Of a DNA stretch of 64,000 bases, positions 13,801-27,770 are shown in pieces; position 1 is the stretch's first letter; each line of letters begins with the position of its first letter. Under the pieces are notes generated by a model. It saw nothing but the letters and a program-made list of their open reading frames with translations, ran no database searches and was not told where the DNA came from. The DNA lies in contig WBMZ01009480.1 in the NCBI GenBank assembly GCA_013400975.1, positions 1 to 64,000 of the forward strand. Reading direction: 5' to 3'. This DNA is from Atrichornis clamosus (Eukaryota; Chordata; Aves; Passeriformes; Menuridae). The position numbers and the translations under genes were made by a program.

Positions 13801-16800
13801 TGTATTAAATATTGCCAATTTCACATACATGTCATACAAAGCTGTGCATTAAAATGATAATTTCTTGTACTTACTGGTGCCTGCACTGGACTGTTTTACC
13901 CCCTCATTCCACACCTCTATTAAAATATATATGTGCCCAAAATCCATCCAACACCTTCTTCTCTTTTCTGTTCCAACAGTTTATTCTCAAGGTCGCCAAT
14001 GAATACATTAAGATCACCTTTTTTGACTTAAACAAACCAGCTGCTCTCTATTGCTATCAGGAAGGGGATGAACAGGGCCAAAACTGGTTGGGAATTACTT
14101 ATTCTGTTCAGCAACTCTGGGTTATTTTACTACCATCATATTTAAGATAACAGGTACTATTTTTTTTTTAGCTTGCTTAAGCTAATGTTTTTCTGCTTCT
14201 GCTATAGGTTTTGGTTTTGAGGTCTTCTGTGGGGTTTTTTTGTTTTGTTTTAATAAGGTAGCTATGACAACCCACATTTATAAAGTACTGCTTTCATTAC
14301 AGCCTTCTTAAATTTTTCTAGTGATTTATCAGAGAAGTTACTGAAACAAACAAAAATTTAGACTTTTTGCAGAAAATGTCAAGTACTGTATTAATACAAA
14401 GTGTTCAAGGTTCTCTTCCTGACTGCAAAATTTCTGTGAGTTTATTCTTAGCCATCCATTACATCTGATTAAGTTTTGCTTTGTTTTAAGGAATACATTT
14501 ATCCTTAAACTTCTATTTATGATAATGACAATTCTTTATAGAAACAACCACAGGAGGATAAAACAGTGCCAAAGCATATTGGACTGTGGCTCCCTCTAGA
14601 CACGCCATTTGTTTTGCAATGCAGCTGAGTAAGCCACATATTCTGTTCTTGCCTCTTTAAGCTCCCAGGTGCTCGGCAACTTAGAGAATTCTCAGGACTC
14701 AGATCCCTGCACAAAGAAGATACTTTTATATATTTTATTTCTATTTGACAGATGAAATCACAAAGTAATGTGGTTGAATCCTTACAGATACTGAGTTAAA
14801 ACTGCTTCTGCCAATTTTTTTGAATGAGCAATCAAACTCGGGCTGAAGCTCACACTTTCTACTGCACTGTGAAAACAATGCACATAGAAATTCCACTGAC
14901 AGGCCTTCATAAGGTAGAAGAGCAATCTACAAGGACAGAGAGAAATGACTAACTATTATTTCAGTTAAATACCACATTTTCAGGTTAAGCAGCAGGAACA
15001 CCAAAACAGCAACAATGTATGTTGGATGTCTAATTGTCATCCAGAGGTCAACCGTATTCTGAAGTCCCTGGAGGAGCTCCCCAGCTCGCTTCCTCTCTGC
15101 CACTCTACCAGCAAGTTGTTCCCTGTATGAGCACTGTGCAAACAGAGCTAAAAAGAGAAAGAATCAGGAGTGCTCCTGCTGTACAAAGTAAATTAAGTCA
15201 AGAGGATATTGAAGAGAATATTAATTTATTTAACACATACATTGAATTCAGAATGGGAATAAATCTTCATCTGTTACCATTCATCAGTTACATATGACTT
15301 AAGGCCATGAGCCTGTTAATAGCCTGTTCTTCTTTCTCCTTGTTTTTGCACAATTTAGTTTCATTTTTCTTTTTCTCTCCTTTCCTGCACTTCATTCGGG
15401 ACTGAAAAACTTCAAACACGAATGCTCTGGCTTGTAACAGTCAAAATACTGTCACCTCACAACCTTTACAATGACAGATGCCAAATTTTTCAAAGTAGAA
15501 ACAGGTTTTTTATTCGCAACTCTAAAAGCCCTCTATACTGTAAAAATAATTCCTTACTGAAAAACAACTGTGAGAAAATAAATTTTTGCTAGCAGCTGCT
15601 ATCTTGACTGCCCAGATAACTCTACTTGAGGAGAGATACACATGTATATACTGAGTTACAGCTGACCAGTCCGTCCTTGCCATGGGACCTTCTCTTTCAT
15701 CAGGTAAGCCGGAAATAACTCTGAAGAGAACCGTGCCAAGAAAAGCAAAACAACAAATGCCACCCCTAATCCCTGCAGCTTTCAATGTCCTTTTCATGTT
15801 CAGAGGTCTGCAGAATAAATGGTCATCTGGATATGTAGATCAGTCTTCAGTTATGGGTTTTAACAGAGAAATTATTTAGTTCCCTCAAGGACTATTGTAG
15901 AAGAACCTTGAATGTTGTTCAGCTTGGCAGTCCTGAAGGCAATGCGGTATTCTGCCAAAGTGGCAAAATGCACAGGACACTGGCATATTCAGAGAAAACA
16001 AGAGAAACCAGCTCAGATCCACCTCCTCCTCTCCCAGATTAGACATTACTCTACAGGCACTGGTGCCATTTCAAGCGGGACCACACTTCTGCATAGAAAT
16101 GTTTGCACTTCCCTAACCTGTTGTCACTACTCTAGTAAGTCACACTACAGAAGAAAACATGTATGAATAAGTGCCTTTACCCCAACTAAAACAGTTTTCT
16201 CGTGGATTGAAAAGGGAATTCAAACTGCAGAAAAGAAAGGAAACAAGTCAGAGGACTGAAAAGTAGAAAATTAACTTTAAAAAAGGTGCATAAAGGGATA
16301 TAAAATAGAAAACAGGTGGGGAAAACAAGTAGCAAGCAACTGAATAGGATCAGAACAGAAAGAGCAAGGTAACACTGCTACCTGTCAGCACCATCAGGGA
16401 TGTTGAGAAGGGAAGGCCTGAGCAACCTGGCCCTCCTCCTGCCAAATGCATTCTCCCTTAACCAGGAGCTGAAGGAAATGAACTTTTCTCCCCTGTCTTA
16501 CTGCCTTCAGCAAATCAACATGAATGTAGCATCACTCTTTCTAAGAAAGCACTTCTCTCTGAGAGTTTCTTATATCTTTCTCGTCCTCAGCAGCTGCAAA
16601 GTTTTGATTACTCTCAAGACAGTCATTTTCTGACTAACTTTTCAACGCTTGCCTTCCCTCTGCTCCTTTTACATCTACTTCATCTCAGCCCCTCCCTCCC
16701 TTCTTCCTTTTCTATATCTTCTCATGTTTATTCCAGTGCTCCTTGGTCTTGTCCACTCTGCTTTAACCCAGTATTATCAACTTATCTTGAAACACACACA

Positions 16801-17554
16801 TTTGTGACAGCAACAAGAATCAACTGCCTGTTCTACCACAAGGAACAGATTTTTATGTAATATTAACTTTAAAAGGGAATCAGAACACAGACAATTCATT
16901 GGAAGTTTACTTTTCCAATTAAATGGAAGGTTAATGAAGATAACATTAGAAGGAAACATGCTGAAAACAAAAAATAGTTCACTGAGTTCTGATTACTGCT
17001 TTTTCTGCTGCCTGCCCCTTCTCAGCAGAATAATTAAGCTAAGAGGATTATGGCTAATAAAATGTCTATGTGATTCAGTTCAAGAAAAAACAATGTAAAG
17101 AACAAGGGGTTTGCTTTCACTCTTCATTCATGGGAGTGGGGCATTTTAGAGTGTGGGAGTGGAACATTAGAATAGATTAAATAAATTAGACAAAGCTTAT
17201 TTTTTTAGTCTCATCACAGTAAAGTCCAAAAGTTAAAATTCAGCTCGAATGAAAATGCACCTAAACCATGTTTCTGAGGGCAGTTGAAAAGCTTTAGGAA
17301 ATTGTGAAGGATTTCCTTTTCTTTTTTTATGCTTTAATACATACATCTTAATTGAAGCATCAATCTAGTGACCTTTCAGACTTCACCCAAAACTTTTTAC
17401 TTCTATTCAACATATGCAGGCAAAAATTGGAGTGCCATCATCTCTGCATTTCCAGAAATATGCATAATTTCAATGCTGCTGGCTTGTTCGGGTTTTCTTC
17501 GGTTTTGCATTATTTTTTGACAACCTCTTGAGAAAAAGCAACATATTCCAGGAT
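10885..17554. other. mostly single-copy DNA, no gene recognised
   Basis: No known gene was found. The longest frames are 121 codons on the - strand at 12849-13214 and two overlapping + frames at 13534-14150; none has a motif or membrane/signal pattern that I recognise. A T/G-rich low-complexity run occurs at about 14204-14253. A sequence resembling a 3' splice site (pyrimidine-rich, ending in cacag) occurs at about 12755-12780, but no exon with a convincing donor follows it. Confidence 0.55.
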
Positions 17555-17605
17555 TAAAACAAAACAAAACAAAACAAAATAAATCCCAAACAAACAAAAA
17601 AAATT

Positions 17606-17636
<31 letters not shown>

Positions 17637-17644
17637 AAAAACCC
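17555..17644 (+). repeat. A-rich (AAAAC)n tract
   Basis: It consists of runs of aaaac units, interrupted by 'taaatcccaaacaaac', then aaaac and aaaaac units ending in eight A. The - strand frames through it (17403-17597, 17510-17695) give F/V/L runs and are artefacts of the repeat. Confidence 0.95.
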
Positions 17645-20600
17645 TACATTTTTTGATTGGAAGCCATTACAGAGAATATATCTATGTTTACCCAAGAGTT
17701 CTAATTTTAGTCATTAGCCCTGGGTCTGACATAACATGGACTTGTGAAATCACTTAATCCCCGTGATGAACCTGCAGAGAAGTAAGTTGGTGTTTGAGAG
17801 CACGTCCCTTTCCTTCTCTCTTAACTGCAGAGAGCCCAATAAATGTAGGCTAAGGAGACTACACTGAGATGCTTAGTTGGACAATATGTGTACACCTCCT
17901 CCTCTACCCATTGAATCAGAACATTAAAACTTCTTTTGTCCATCTCATCTATTTACATCCACAATACTCTGGAATAAAAAATATCTTACTATGGAAGTCT
18001 CCAACCTTGCAAAGAGATCCACACCTAACTCCACAATTGATAAACTTGATAACCAGTGCAGCTTCTAAAGAAGGAAGACACAGGGGGCCAATACAGAGAA
18101 TTCCTGATCTTGGTCATTGCTTTTAATACTTTATCTCAACTAACACAGTTACCATCTGAAGTTTAACATGAGACTTTCTGGCACAATACCTGCATGTAAC
18201 TCTGTATTGCTGTTGCAATATTATCATTTTGATAGCTTCAATTATTCTAGAATTGTCACAAACTTTTACTCAATGATATTTAGTTTTTGCTTTTGTGATT
18301 TCAGAAAAGAAACCATGCACTTCTTGAGAATTATTAAATTATTAAAATGTAATTCTTCTCCTTCCTCCCAAGACATTAAATGTTATTTTGCATTTGACAA
18401 GACCTCAGGCTAGCTCAGTGATTGCCTTTGTACCTGCCCATGACTGGGAGAACAGAAGATTTTTCTGATTGTTTTCTCTACCAGTACTTATGCTGTTGAG
18501 GTGGGAACACTTCCAGTTTGGCAAAGAGACAGCAGGCGAGCATCTGTATAGAGTCCCAGAACAGATGCACTGCTGAATATAAACTGATACTGAAAGATAA
18601 ATATATAATAAAAGTATTAAACCATCAGATTAAGAAATCTTTCACCTGCCAAGGTTCTGATGTATAAATGGAATGTTTAATGGGCTGCACTAATATAATT
18701 AATTTATCATCATTATAAAAGTACACTTAGTTTGTAGCTCCACTTCCTAATCTGATTTTTCCCATTAAATTGACATCTCCGGCTGACTTTCACGTTCCCA
18801 CGTGTAATAACTAAGTTCTTTAGGCTTTTAACCTTTAAAATCTTAAAGCAAACTAAATTCTTTATAACCACATAACCTCCAAAATTCTTTTTTCTTCAGT
18901 AAAAGTATGATTAGGAGGAGAAAAAGGAAGTATCACTTTGCTTTTCACTGCAAGCAGTAGAAGAAAAAGTCTAGTAACATATGCAACTTGATAGGCTTTC
19001 ATCCTGCTCTTAAAACACTTAATTCAACTGGATCTCATGCATACATTACCCCTAGATAGATTTCCCTCATTAACTTAAATAACGGCAGACATAAATCTTG
19101 ACATAATCTTCTCCCTGAACTTTACTGTCCGTAAAGCATATGGAGTCTTCTTTGCCAGAGAGAAACTCAGTCATTTTTACACTCCTGGTGTGGATCCAGA
19201 GTGTTGTATCAGTCTGGCTGGCAGGATGAATCAGCGAAATAACTCTAGGTCTCTGTCTTTTATTGAATCCTATCAGATTACCAAGTTTTTAAAGGCCACA
19301 TAAAAGGTTCATGAACAAAGCCTTAAATTTGTAACTGTAGATAAACAGACTGTCAGCCACCATCAGTGACAAAAGCCATACTTGGGTACAAATGTGAATT
19401 CAATGTGATATACATCACCAAGATCTAATAGTCTCTCTCTTTGCATTCATACACCTGAATCAGGGGTGCTATTTCTGCTGCAGCCGAACCATTGATTTCC
19501 CAACGTAGAACCTTGCTCTGAGTTGTGTACCTGCACATGTAACTCATTTATCATTTCCCTTTCATGTCATTTGTGGCAAGAAACAAAGTGTTCCCTCTTG
19601 GTAGAGGGAAGGACTTCTGCCTTCAACATGAGTGAAGGAAGGTTGGAGCATTGACTTTAGATATCAGTTAGTTGCACTGTGGGGGAGTTAAGTCAAGAGT
19701 CCACAAATGAAGTGTTTTGGAGTATGTGAAGAGCAGGAAAAGGTTGAAAGAAAGTGAATCCAGAAAAAAAAGTAAATTTAAAAGGTTTAGAGAGGTACCT
19801 GGGAAAGACTGAAAAAATACTCAGAGCAGTAGAGCATTTCAGTAACATGGTATACTTGGAAGTCAGCAAGAAGCCAGAGTATGAGCAAGAACAGGGGGCA
19901 TTCATGGGGGACAAACCTTCATTACCAGTTACAGTGTGCTACCTTTCTCATTGATTGGATGGCCAACCTTAATTTTCCATAGATTTAACCATCAGAATTA
20001 TTAAGACATCTGAAATTCTTTAATCTATGACATCCTATTTTTTGTAATTTTTTAAGACCCCAGACAATGATCAAGACTCTTGAGCATCATTAACATTTCA
20101 TAGGAAACACTGTCATACTGTTACCTCATACAGATAAACAGATATATGGACTGACATTTATATCAACAACAGTGTTTCTCCCACATCCCTACAGACTACC
20201 TTTTAAGAAAACTGTAAACAATAGAGTCAGCAGATAGAGAGATTTGTAAAGAAAACAAATTAGACAAATCTTTTGTTCATCTCTTCTGTGGCTCAAGAAT
20301 GCACACATCATCACTGCTCTAAGTAAAACATGTAGACAAGATAATTTTTAATTTAGTTTATACCCCAAGCCCTGTGAGCACATGGAGAATAAACAGTGAT
20401 AAACGCTGATTTCTCTTCTCAGTCAGACACAGACAAATCACAGGAGGAAAGTTCCTTTGCAAAAATTGGAAAATGAAAAAGATTTCTCAATGCCCAGCTT
20501 GAAAATTAATCTTCCACTTAATTAAACTCTTATGGATAAATAATACTTTTCCCATCAACAAGACTAGATATAATAAGACTTCTTCTCTAAAAATGGCAGT

Positions 20601-23096
20601 CTGGATAAGTTAGATTTTTTTTTTTGATTGTAACAAAATTTTTGTGTGTTATGTCATCTCTAGGTTCTATTCATCTTTAGGCCAGACCTCTTAAGCAGTT
20701 TTGACAGGCATAACGTACGTGATCCTCAAACCAGAGCATTTCTGCATATGTTGAGCAGAACCAGAGGGAGGTACTTCTCAGGAGAAGCCTCCTGAGTTTG
20801 AAGTGCTCTCTCAGTTGAGCAGTGGACCTTTCAGAGCACAGTTTAAGACTCAAATTTAAGACTTAAATTCTACATGGTTTAGGTGGAAGTCCTTTGTTTC
20901 AACTGGACCTTATTAAAAAAAAGATGTAAATTGCCCTCCGTAGTTAATAACTCCCTGTGGGGCATTGTGAACTTGAGAGTATTAGAACCTCTTTCCACTA
21001 TTCACTATTCTTGCATTGCTTGAAAATTCTTGCTTCCTTTCTTCCTGTCCAACTTTCTAGGGGTCAAACTCTGTCTTTGTTTGCTTTGAGGCAGATTTTC
21101 TACATCTGCAACTGTGTTTTATGTGGTTTCTCGAGGTTGAAAGAGGAAAGCTAAATTTGATTTTTCAGATATATGGGGATTCACCCCATCATACTTTTGA
21201 AGCTAGGATAATCAGCAATGGTTTTGTTCAAGGATATGGTTCTGAATGAAACTAAACTGTATGCTCATATGATAAAAATACTTAAATATAAATATCATCT
21301 GTGTGCATGTAAAATGTTACAAGGATTCCATTCAGGGTGTAATTTTCAAGACATAATTTTACATTACATTATGTTTGTGTAATGGCTGACTACACTCCTT
21401 AAATATTGAAGATAAAGGGATCAAGAACAAAAAGTATGAGGGTGAAATTGATTCAAATTATTTTCCTCCTAACATTTTGTTTTATAGTATATGATAAAAT
21501 GATAAATATGATAAATAGGTAGATAAAAGCTCAAGAGGAATAAAAATAGTATACCAAGAGACTAGATAACTGAAGTACTTCTAACCCTATCCAGTAAAAT
21601 ATACTGCAGCAGCAGATCAGTAGACTGTTGTTTTCCACAAGTAGTTTGTAGATAAGGTACCATTCTCTAAAGTGAAACAGTGGGACAGAACTGTAAGTCA
21701 GGAACAGACTAATGCTAAGAACAGTAATGGAGAAAATACAGTGAAGCTCCCACTGAAAAGGCTTTCTATATTATTTTTCTTGATTTTAATTTTTTGTTAT
21801 GGTGCTCGCGAAGTTCAGAATCAGAAAAATAATAGATTCAGTTGGAAACTTAAGCTTTGGTCTCATGATAGGCTCTTATGACTTCAGATAAATATTGCAG
21901 AATTGAGCTTAAAACATTTATGTTTTCTCTTCAGAATTCCTCATACTTCCCCAGATATTTTACCTTTGCATAGACATAGGGACATGACATCTTCAGATAT
22001 AAAATCACATGTGATTTCCTCTGCATCCCTGTCTCATTTTGTATGCAGAACTTGGACTTGAAAACAGCACAAAGTTTACAGAAGTCATTTAATATTCCTC
22101 AAATTTTGTCTGTTTGATACTATAACCAAAGCAACATTTTTTTCAAATGCCTCATACATATGTATCATAATTTATATTTTCTAATAAATAGTCATCTTGA
22201 AATAAATGGAATTTTTCCATTTTTTCATGAACATTCTACTTAATTTTCTCCACATTTACAAATGAAATGTTTTTTATTTTTCAATACTTTTCAATCAGCT
22301 GTTGAATTATTGCAATTACAATACTTCATAATTCACATAGAATCCTGAAACTGTCTATTCATTTTTTTAAATGGACTGGGAATTAAACTTCTGAAGATAG
22401 CTATCATTGGAAAAAATAAACTAACTATGAAGTAAAAGTGAAAAATTAAAAAAAGTAATGATAAAAAAAAGACATTGCTTTTATCAGTTCACCTAGACTG
22501 AGGTTTCAGGGGACAAAAATCTTTTTTAATTGCAGCTCAGAAGAAATGTTCTTCACAACAGAATTGAAAGAAACTCTGAATCAAGCAGTTACCTAAATTT
22601 CTGTAGCAGGCCAGTATTTGATTTTGTCTTTTATTTCTCTGAGATTAACTGAAGAAACTTTAAAACGAGGGCTTTCTGAATTAAACATTAAAATGCATGA
22701 CAGTCCGAACTGTATGTAGCAATTTCACTCACTTTAATATTTAATTCAGCACCAAAACTACATTGCTAGCTTAGTTCATTCTGCCACATAAATTTCCTTT
22801 CGCTGTGACATTTATCTTGGACCATCATTCATTTATCTGAAGCAGTCACCCAAATGCAAGAGAAAGTCACAGAATTCCTATGCTAGGCAGGATATTGAGT
22901 TTATGCCACAAGAGCAGGAATTACCCATGATTTTTCTCACTACTAGTGGGGGAATTAGTGATAGGACCGCTCACATGAATCTCCACTGTGGACACAGCAG
23001 AGTAAGACCATGGAGGCTTGGAATGAAATATTTTCTGTGGCGGACATCTGCTCTGAACTTGAGTAAACTGTCTATTTCTCTTTGTCTTGACTCCAG

Positions 23097-23111
23097 CCTC
23101 TAAAAGACAAG
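23097..23111 (+). other. possible 15-base micro-exon
   Basis: A pyrimidine-rich stretch ending in 'cttgactccag' gives a good 3' splice site up to 23096. It is followed by 15 bases ending in AAG and then by a perfect GTAAGT donor at 23112-23117. Fifteen bases would add five codons without shifting frame, as neural micro-exons often do. Alternatively the donor belongs to a longer exon, or the match is chance. There is no supporting flanking exon. Confidence 0.2.
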
Positions 23112-26100
23112 GTAAGTTGTCCATAGTAACTCTCAGTATTACAAGGATTTTAAAAACACCAAACAACATACTCATAGTTCTTTTTAACAGTGATGAGAGT
23201 GATACTCAGCTTGAAAATAGCAGTAGTTGTTTTTATCACACGGAAAGAAGAGCAGTGCCACTGTGAGCAGTTCTAGGCTAAATATTTCCCATTCCCTTTG
23301 CACTGCCTTTCACATTTACTCCAAATCCCTTCACAAAGAGGCATCTTCAAACAATTAGTGTAAACTGTAAAAAAATGACAGGGGGATGTGAGGATGTGAG
23401 CTGTTGGGTTGATTTGTGGGAGGCATCATGCTCTATGATTTCTTATTCCCGGGACCCAGCCCCGCTAGCTATCTTTTCTCTTTTTCCTTTTCTTCCTCTT
23501 CCATTCTTTCTTCCTCTTTATCATCTGAACTCTGCAGAAAGGCAATTTCCAAATCTTCTTGTTTATATTTGTTGGGTCAGACAACCTTGACCTCTGCTCT
23601 CAGATGCAACTCAAAGCGTTGTGCCAACGCTCCGTCTGTTGGTTTGCCCGCCCCAGGGCTGGGAGCCTTGCAGCTGCCTCAGCACCACTCCACACTCTCA
23701 TTAATTAACCAAGGCACATGCTGATGAAGATGTAATGTTTTCAGAGCCTGAGTTGTGCTGTGCAGTTAGAGCTGTTCTAGGCTGTTACTCCTCATAGTCA
23801 CAAGTATCTTTGCATTATGCTTTATAATGCTTCCATTGATTAGTTGCTACACCACCCATTTGGTTTTATCAGTCTTCCTATCTTTTCTGACTTCATCACT
23901 ACATTTGTCTTTTCTTTTATGACTTGTACCCACAGTCTTCTTTCTCTTCTTTTAGTATCTCTGTTTTATTGACACCTCATTGTTTTGTTCTTCTTTTAGG
24001 TTTTTAAAAAATTAATTATTTTATTATTACTAATGTTAACCTTCTATACACTCCAGCCTTTCTCAGGAAAAGGCTGAGTACAGGAGCATGATTCACAAAA
24101 GCAACAGTGTTTTTCAAGAGGAAGTCAGCACTTGAGATCTAAAGTGCCATTAACCACTACAACACATGTGACTTGACGGCAACCATTTTTTTCTCATTTT
24201 ATATTTATGGATCTCACTTTCTGTTTTTCCTGGAAAGTGAGTCTTAAGGCAATAGCAGGAGAGTGGAAGTCCTAACACTAGACTTGCTGCCTTCCAGAAT
24301 TTGAAGTATTTCTAGGCTGGAAAGACAAAAGATTTCTATTCCCTGGTACCTTGTGGTATTTCTCTTAGACAGAGAGAAAAACAACGCTGCTGGCAGCTGC
24401 TTTCTGTGTTTGCACCAGCTCTTGGCAGTTCTCTGCTCCCACGGAGTGTTAGTTGCATGTATCACTCTCCACACGCTCTCTGATGATGGAAGAACACTGC
24501 TAAAAGCACAGCAAAGAAAGCTGTCTCTTACTGCCTCTTACATCCAATAGCTGAAGGACTGTCTACAGCTCCTTTTATGGCTGTTGAATAAAGAATTTCA
24601 GAGAAATTCTTCATCTATCCTAGCAATTTCCACTCTACTTTTGCTAAGCTACCCCCACCGAATTTTCTCTGCACAATGCATAGACCAAATATGTAAATTC
24701 TTCCATAACAGTGCAAGACCTCGATGAACTAAAGAAAACTTGCATCACAAAACACAGTTAGAACACCTGGGTATTAGAGTAGCCTCCTGAAAAACACCTG
24801 TAAACATATATCCCCAAAAGACCAATTATTTGGCAACTTCAGAATCAAAATTAATTCTCTCATATCTTTGGCCAACCCACTAGCTTCTTTCAAGGTTAGA
24901 AACAAGACCCAAAACTAACACCAGAAGCTTGAAACAAATGACAAATAATAGAAAGTGAACTATAAAGATAGCATAGTAGGGAAATATGCAGAACAATTAT
25001 GGATCAAGAAGATCTTAAAGACTTGAGTTTTTATCAATCCTCTGAAGATGTGGTTATAGAGAAATGAAGTCTGAAAAGGACATACAGACATCAGTAACAG
25101 AATTATGCAAAGTGAAGGAAAATTTCAAAGTACAGAGATCTTATAAATAGATCTGAAGGACTAGAAGCCAGCTTCCTAAACTACATCTCTGAGACAAGCA
25201 CAAGAAAAAAAAACCACTAAAAAGATGGAACAGACTCATAGTCAAACACTTACTTAAATAGGTATAGTAATTAATTACCTTCCCACTATCAGGGAGAAGG
25301 TGGTGCACCTTGCACCTCTCCAGGTTAAAACCAATCTGTTTTTTCTGAAGTTTTTGTGACTAGAACCACCAAATAAATACTGAAAAGCAATCATTCACCA
25401 CCACCTCTATCCTCAATTTCCAGAGATAGTAGTACCAATGAGAGAACCCCACAGAGAAAGCTTCCATACTTGTGTACTCTTTAAGGGTAAAAACCTCCTA
25501 CTCTACGTGCTTTGGCCAGCACCTTGACAGTCTGCTGAGGCACCAGGTGACAAGTGTTGCAGAGCAGAAAGAAAAGTTTCTAAATGGAATCCACTCCCCC
25601 AAAACATTTAGTACAAGTAAGTTTTACATCCCATTGGGTTCTCTCTCTTCCTGTAACAACACAGAGCCTGGTATTTCTGAAGACTACATTTACAACAGAA
25701 TTGGAAAACAGCTTCCATCAGCTATGTTACACAGGAGTGTAGTTCCATTATTAAGCTCCTTACATCAGTCTACTAGTGAGCAAGTTGCAGCTGTGGGACT
25801 GCACACATGGGTGCTTCAGACTTTGCTGAAACTGAAATATATAGCGTGGCTCACTAGGCACAGAGTTTTAAAGAGGAAAATATCCTTAATCCCATTTGCA
25901 ATGAAGTGTTCCCAAAAGACAAGTTATGGTTGAAGTGTTGACTGATGGCCCAAATCTTAGGCTTTTTGGATAATTTGGAGAGGGTACTGCTTCTGAAGAT
26001 TTCAAAGGAGAGAATGTTTTTCTTTTTTTCCTTCTGAAGCTGATGAGTCAAAGGGAAGTAGAAGATAAATGAACTGGACTGCGTTCTCATTGATTTATAC

Positions 26101-26567
26101 CTCACAACTGACCCTAAAATGTGGATAAAATGTGGATTTGGCAGCCTCAGGCTGAAATAATATGAATTCATTTGGAAAGAGCATTTTGAAAAATATTGGT
26201 TAACAAGAAATCACCTTCAAAGGGAGTTTTCTTATTCTCTGTCTCTGTAGAAACAGACAATATTTACAAGTCCAAATGATAAAGTAATATAAAATGTAAA
26301 TATGCAAGCAGCCACAGCCTCTATCATTAACATGAAAACGGCCCAATATCTGTAAGTTTCTTTCTCTAAGATAAACATTTAATATTAGCATTTGCAATAG
26401 TTGTCTAGGATATTATCTCCTGTATAAATCCACCAGATTGACAGAAAAGACAACTCTTCAATTTGTTTCAGGAACTGTAGATGTGTTTAATGTTTTAATA
26501 TGTACTTATAGGGATTTATTTTTTTCCTCTGTGTAATTCTCTAGTATTTCCCTAGCTTTTCCGAAAA

Positions 26568-26590
26568 CTGGTAGTTCTCAGAACTACCAG
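26568..26590. repeat. perfect 11-bp inverted repeat with 1-base centre
   Basis: The sequence ctggtagttct, then c, then agaactaccag reads the same on both strands apart from the central base. The loop is too short for a stable simple hairpin, so a cruciform or a dimeric binding site is the likelier structural reading, if it has any function. Confidence 0.9.
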
Positions 26591-27308
26591 AATCTGCACA
26601 AAGGGGTCCTTTTGGTTTGGTCTGATTTTTTTGTTTGAAGTCAGTAGGCTCCAAATCAATTTGAGTATCAAGGGATAAAGAAAGATGAATGTATGTAGCC
26701 CAGTATTTCAGGATTTATTTCTAGCTGGCTGGTACAATAGATTAAGATATCCACGAAATATTAATTTTCATGAAAGACTGCTAGAGCAGCAATTTAAACT
26801 CAAAACAAATTATGCAAAACATAGTAGTGACACCATTTAATAGTTTAAATTCTATTTCTTTCTGTATACTTACCTGCACTAAAATCAGGCATCAGCCTGC
26901 ACTCAATATCAGCATCAGATAGCAAAATACACACTACAGCATTTTACCAAACTTTTATGCTAGCATTATGGAAATAATAATGGAGAGGAAAGGTCAAATC
27001 CAAATCTATTTCCCATTGCATACTCTACTGATATTTATCTCCCCTTAATATTTAGGTAAAATTACATAGTTGGTTATTAACTTCTTACACCATGGAATCT
27101 TTGATAATATGAGTTATTTTCCTGCATAAATACTGACTGCAATGACTGTACCTGCAGTCATCCCACACAAGTCATTGTGTGTTCTGAATTACTGAACATA
27201 CTGTTCTCCTTACCAAAGTTCTGTCAGTAGTTTTAACTGGAGAACTTATCCTGAAAGGGAGGAAGCACATTTAGACCTATGACTAAGAAAAAACCATGCT
27301 AAGGCAGG

Positions 27309-27770
27309 GCTAGAAGGGGCCTCAAGATCCACAAATCTGACCTTCAGTAGGAAAGGAAACTCACATAGATCATCTCTGACCAATATCAAATTTGTTAACT
27401 CTATGCAGCATGAACTGGAGGAGGTTCTACACTCTTCCTTGGTAGGCAATTCCAAGTGGTTTAAGAGACTCACCATTTAAAAGTGGTTTCCTCATTAGTT
27501 AACAACATCTACAGATTAGTCCTATTTTCTTCTAGTACTACTGGGGTGTGGAGAAGTAATTCCCATCCTTTTATTAGAGATTTGCGCATCTTGTGAAAGA
27601 GATCATACCTTTATAAACTTACCAGGGCTTACATGATTTTCAGTTTTCCAAACTTATTTGATTTCCTTTTTTCTGGATATCCTTCACTTTAACTATACAG
27701 TTCTTCAAGGATGATACATTAAACTTCCCACATTGTTCCAGTTGAGAGTTTAATCCACAGCAGAGAATAA
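27309..27770 (-). mobile_element. ancient, diverged CR1/L3-type LINE 3' region, antisense
   Basis: The + strand follows the order of an antisense CR1-type 3' region: 'gggctagaaggggcctcaag', later 'ggcaattccaagtggtttaa' then 'gagactcaccatttaaaagt', and finally 'cagggcttacatgattttca' and 'gttccagttgagagttt'. Spacing and order fit the family, but identity is much lower than in the copies at 35.6 and 41.9 kb, so the insertion must be old. No intact frame remains; the 76-codon - frame at 27246-27476 is a relic. Both edges are approximate. Confidence 0.55.

Larger units (their letters stand above)
17645..27308. other. single-copy A+T-rich DNA, no gene recognised
   Basis: No recognised gene or interspersed repeat. 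A GATAAAT-like short tandem run lies at about 21492-21528 and a T13 run near 20619. The longest frame outside repeats in the whole window is here (25472-25933, 153 codons, +), but it starts with GTG. Its first in-frame ATG comes only about 84 codons in, and I see no domain, so I do not call it a gene. A micro-exon-like signal at 23097-23111 and a perfect inverted repeat at 26568-26590 are listed separately. Confidence 0.55.

Noticed and set aside
25472..25933. Longest non-repeat open frame, 153 codons, +
   Set aside because: It starts with GTG, its first in-frame ATG comes about 84 codons in, it has no domain, and no clear splice sites frame it. A frame of this length is only mildly unlikely by chance in 64 kb.
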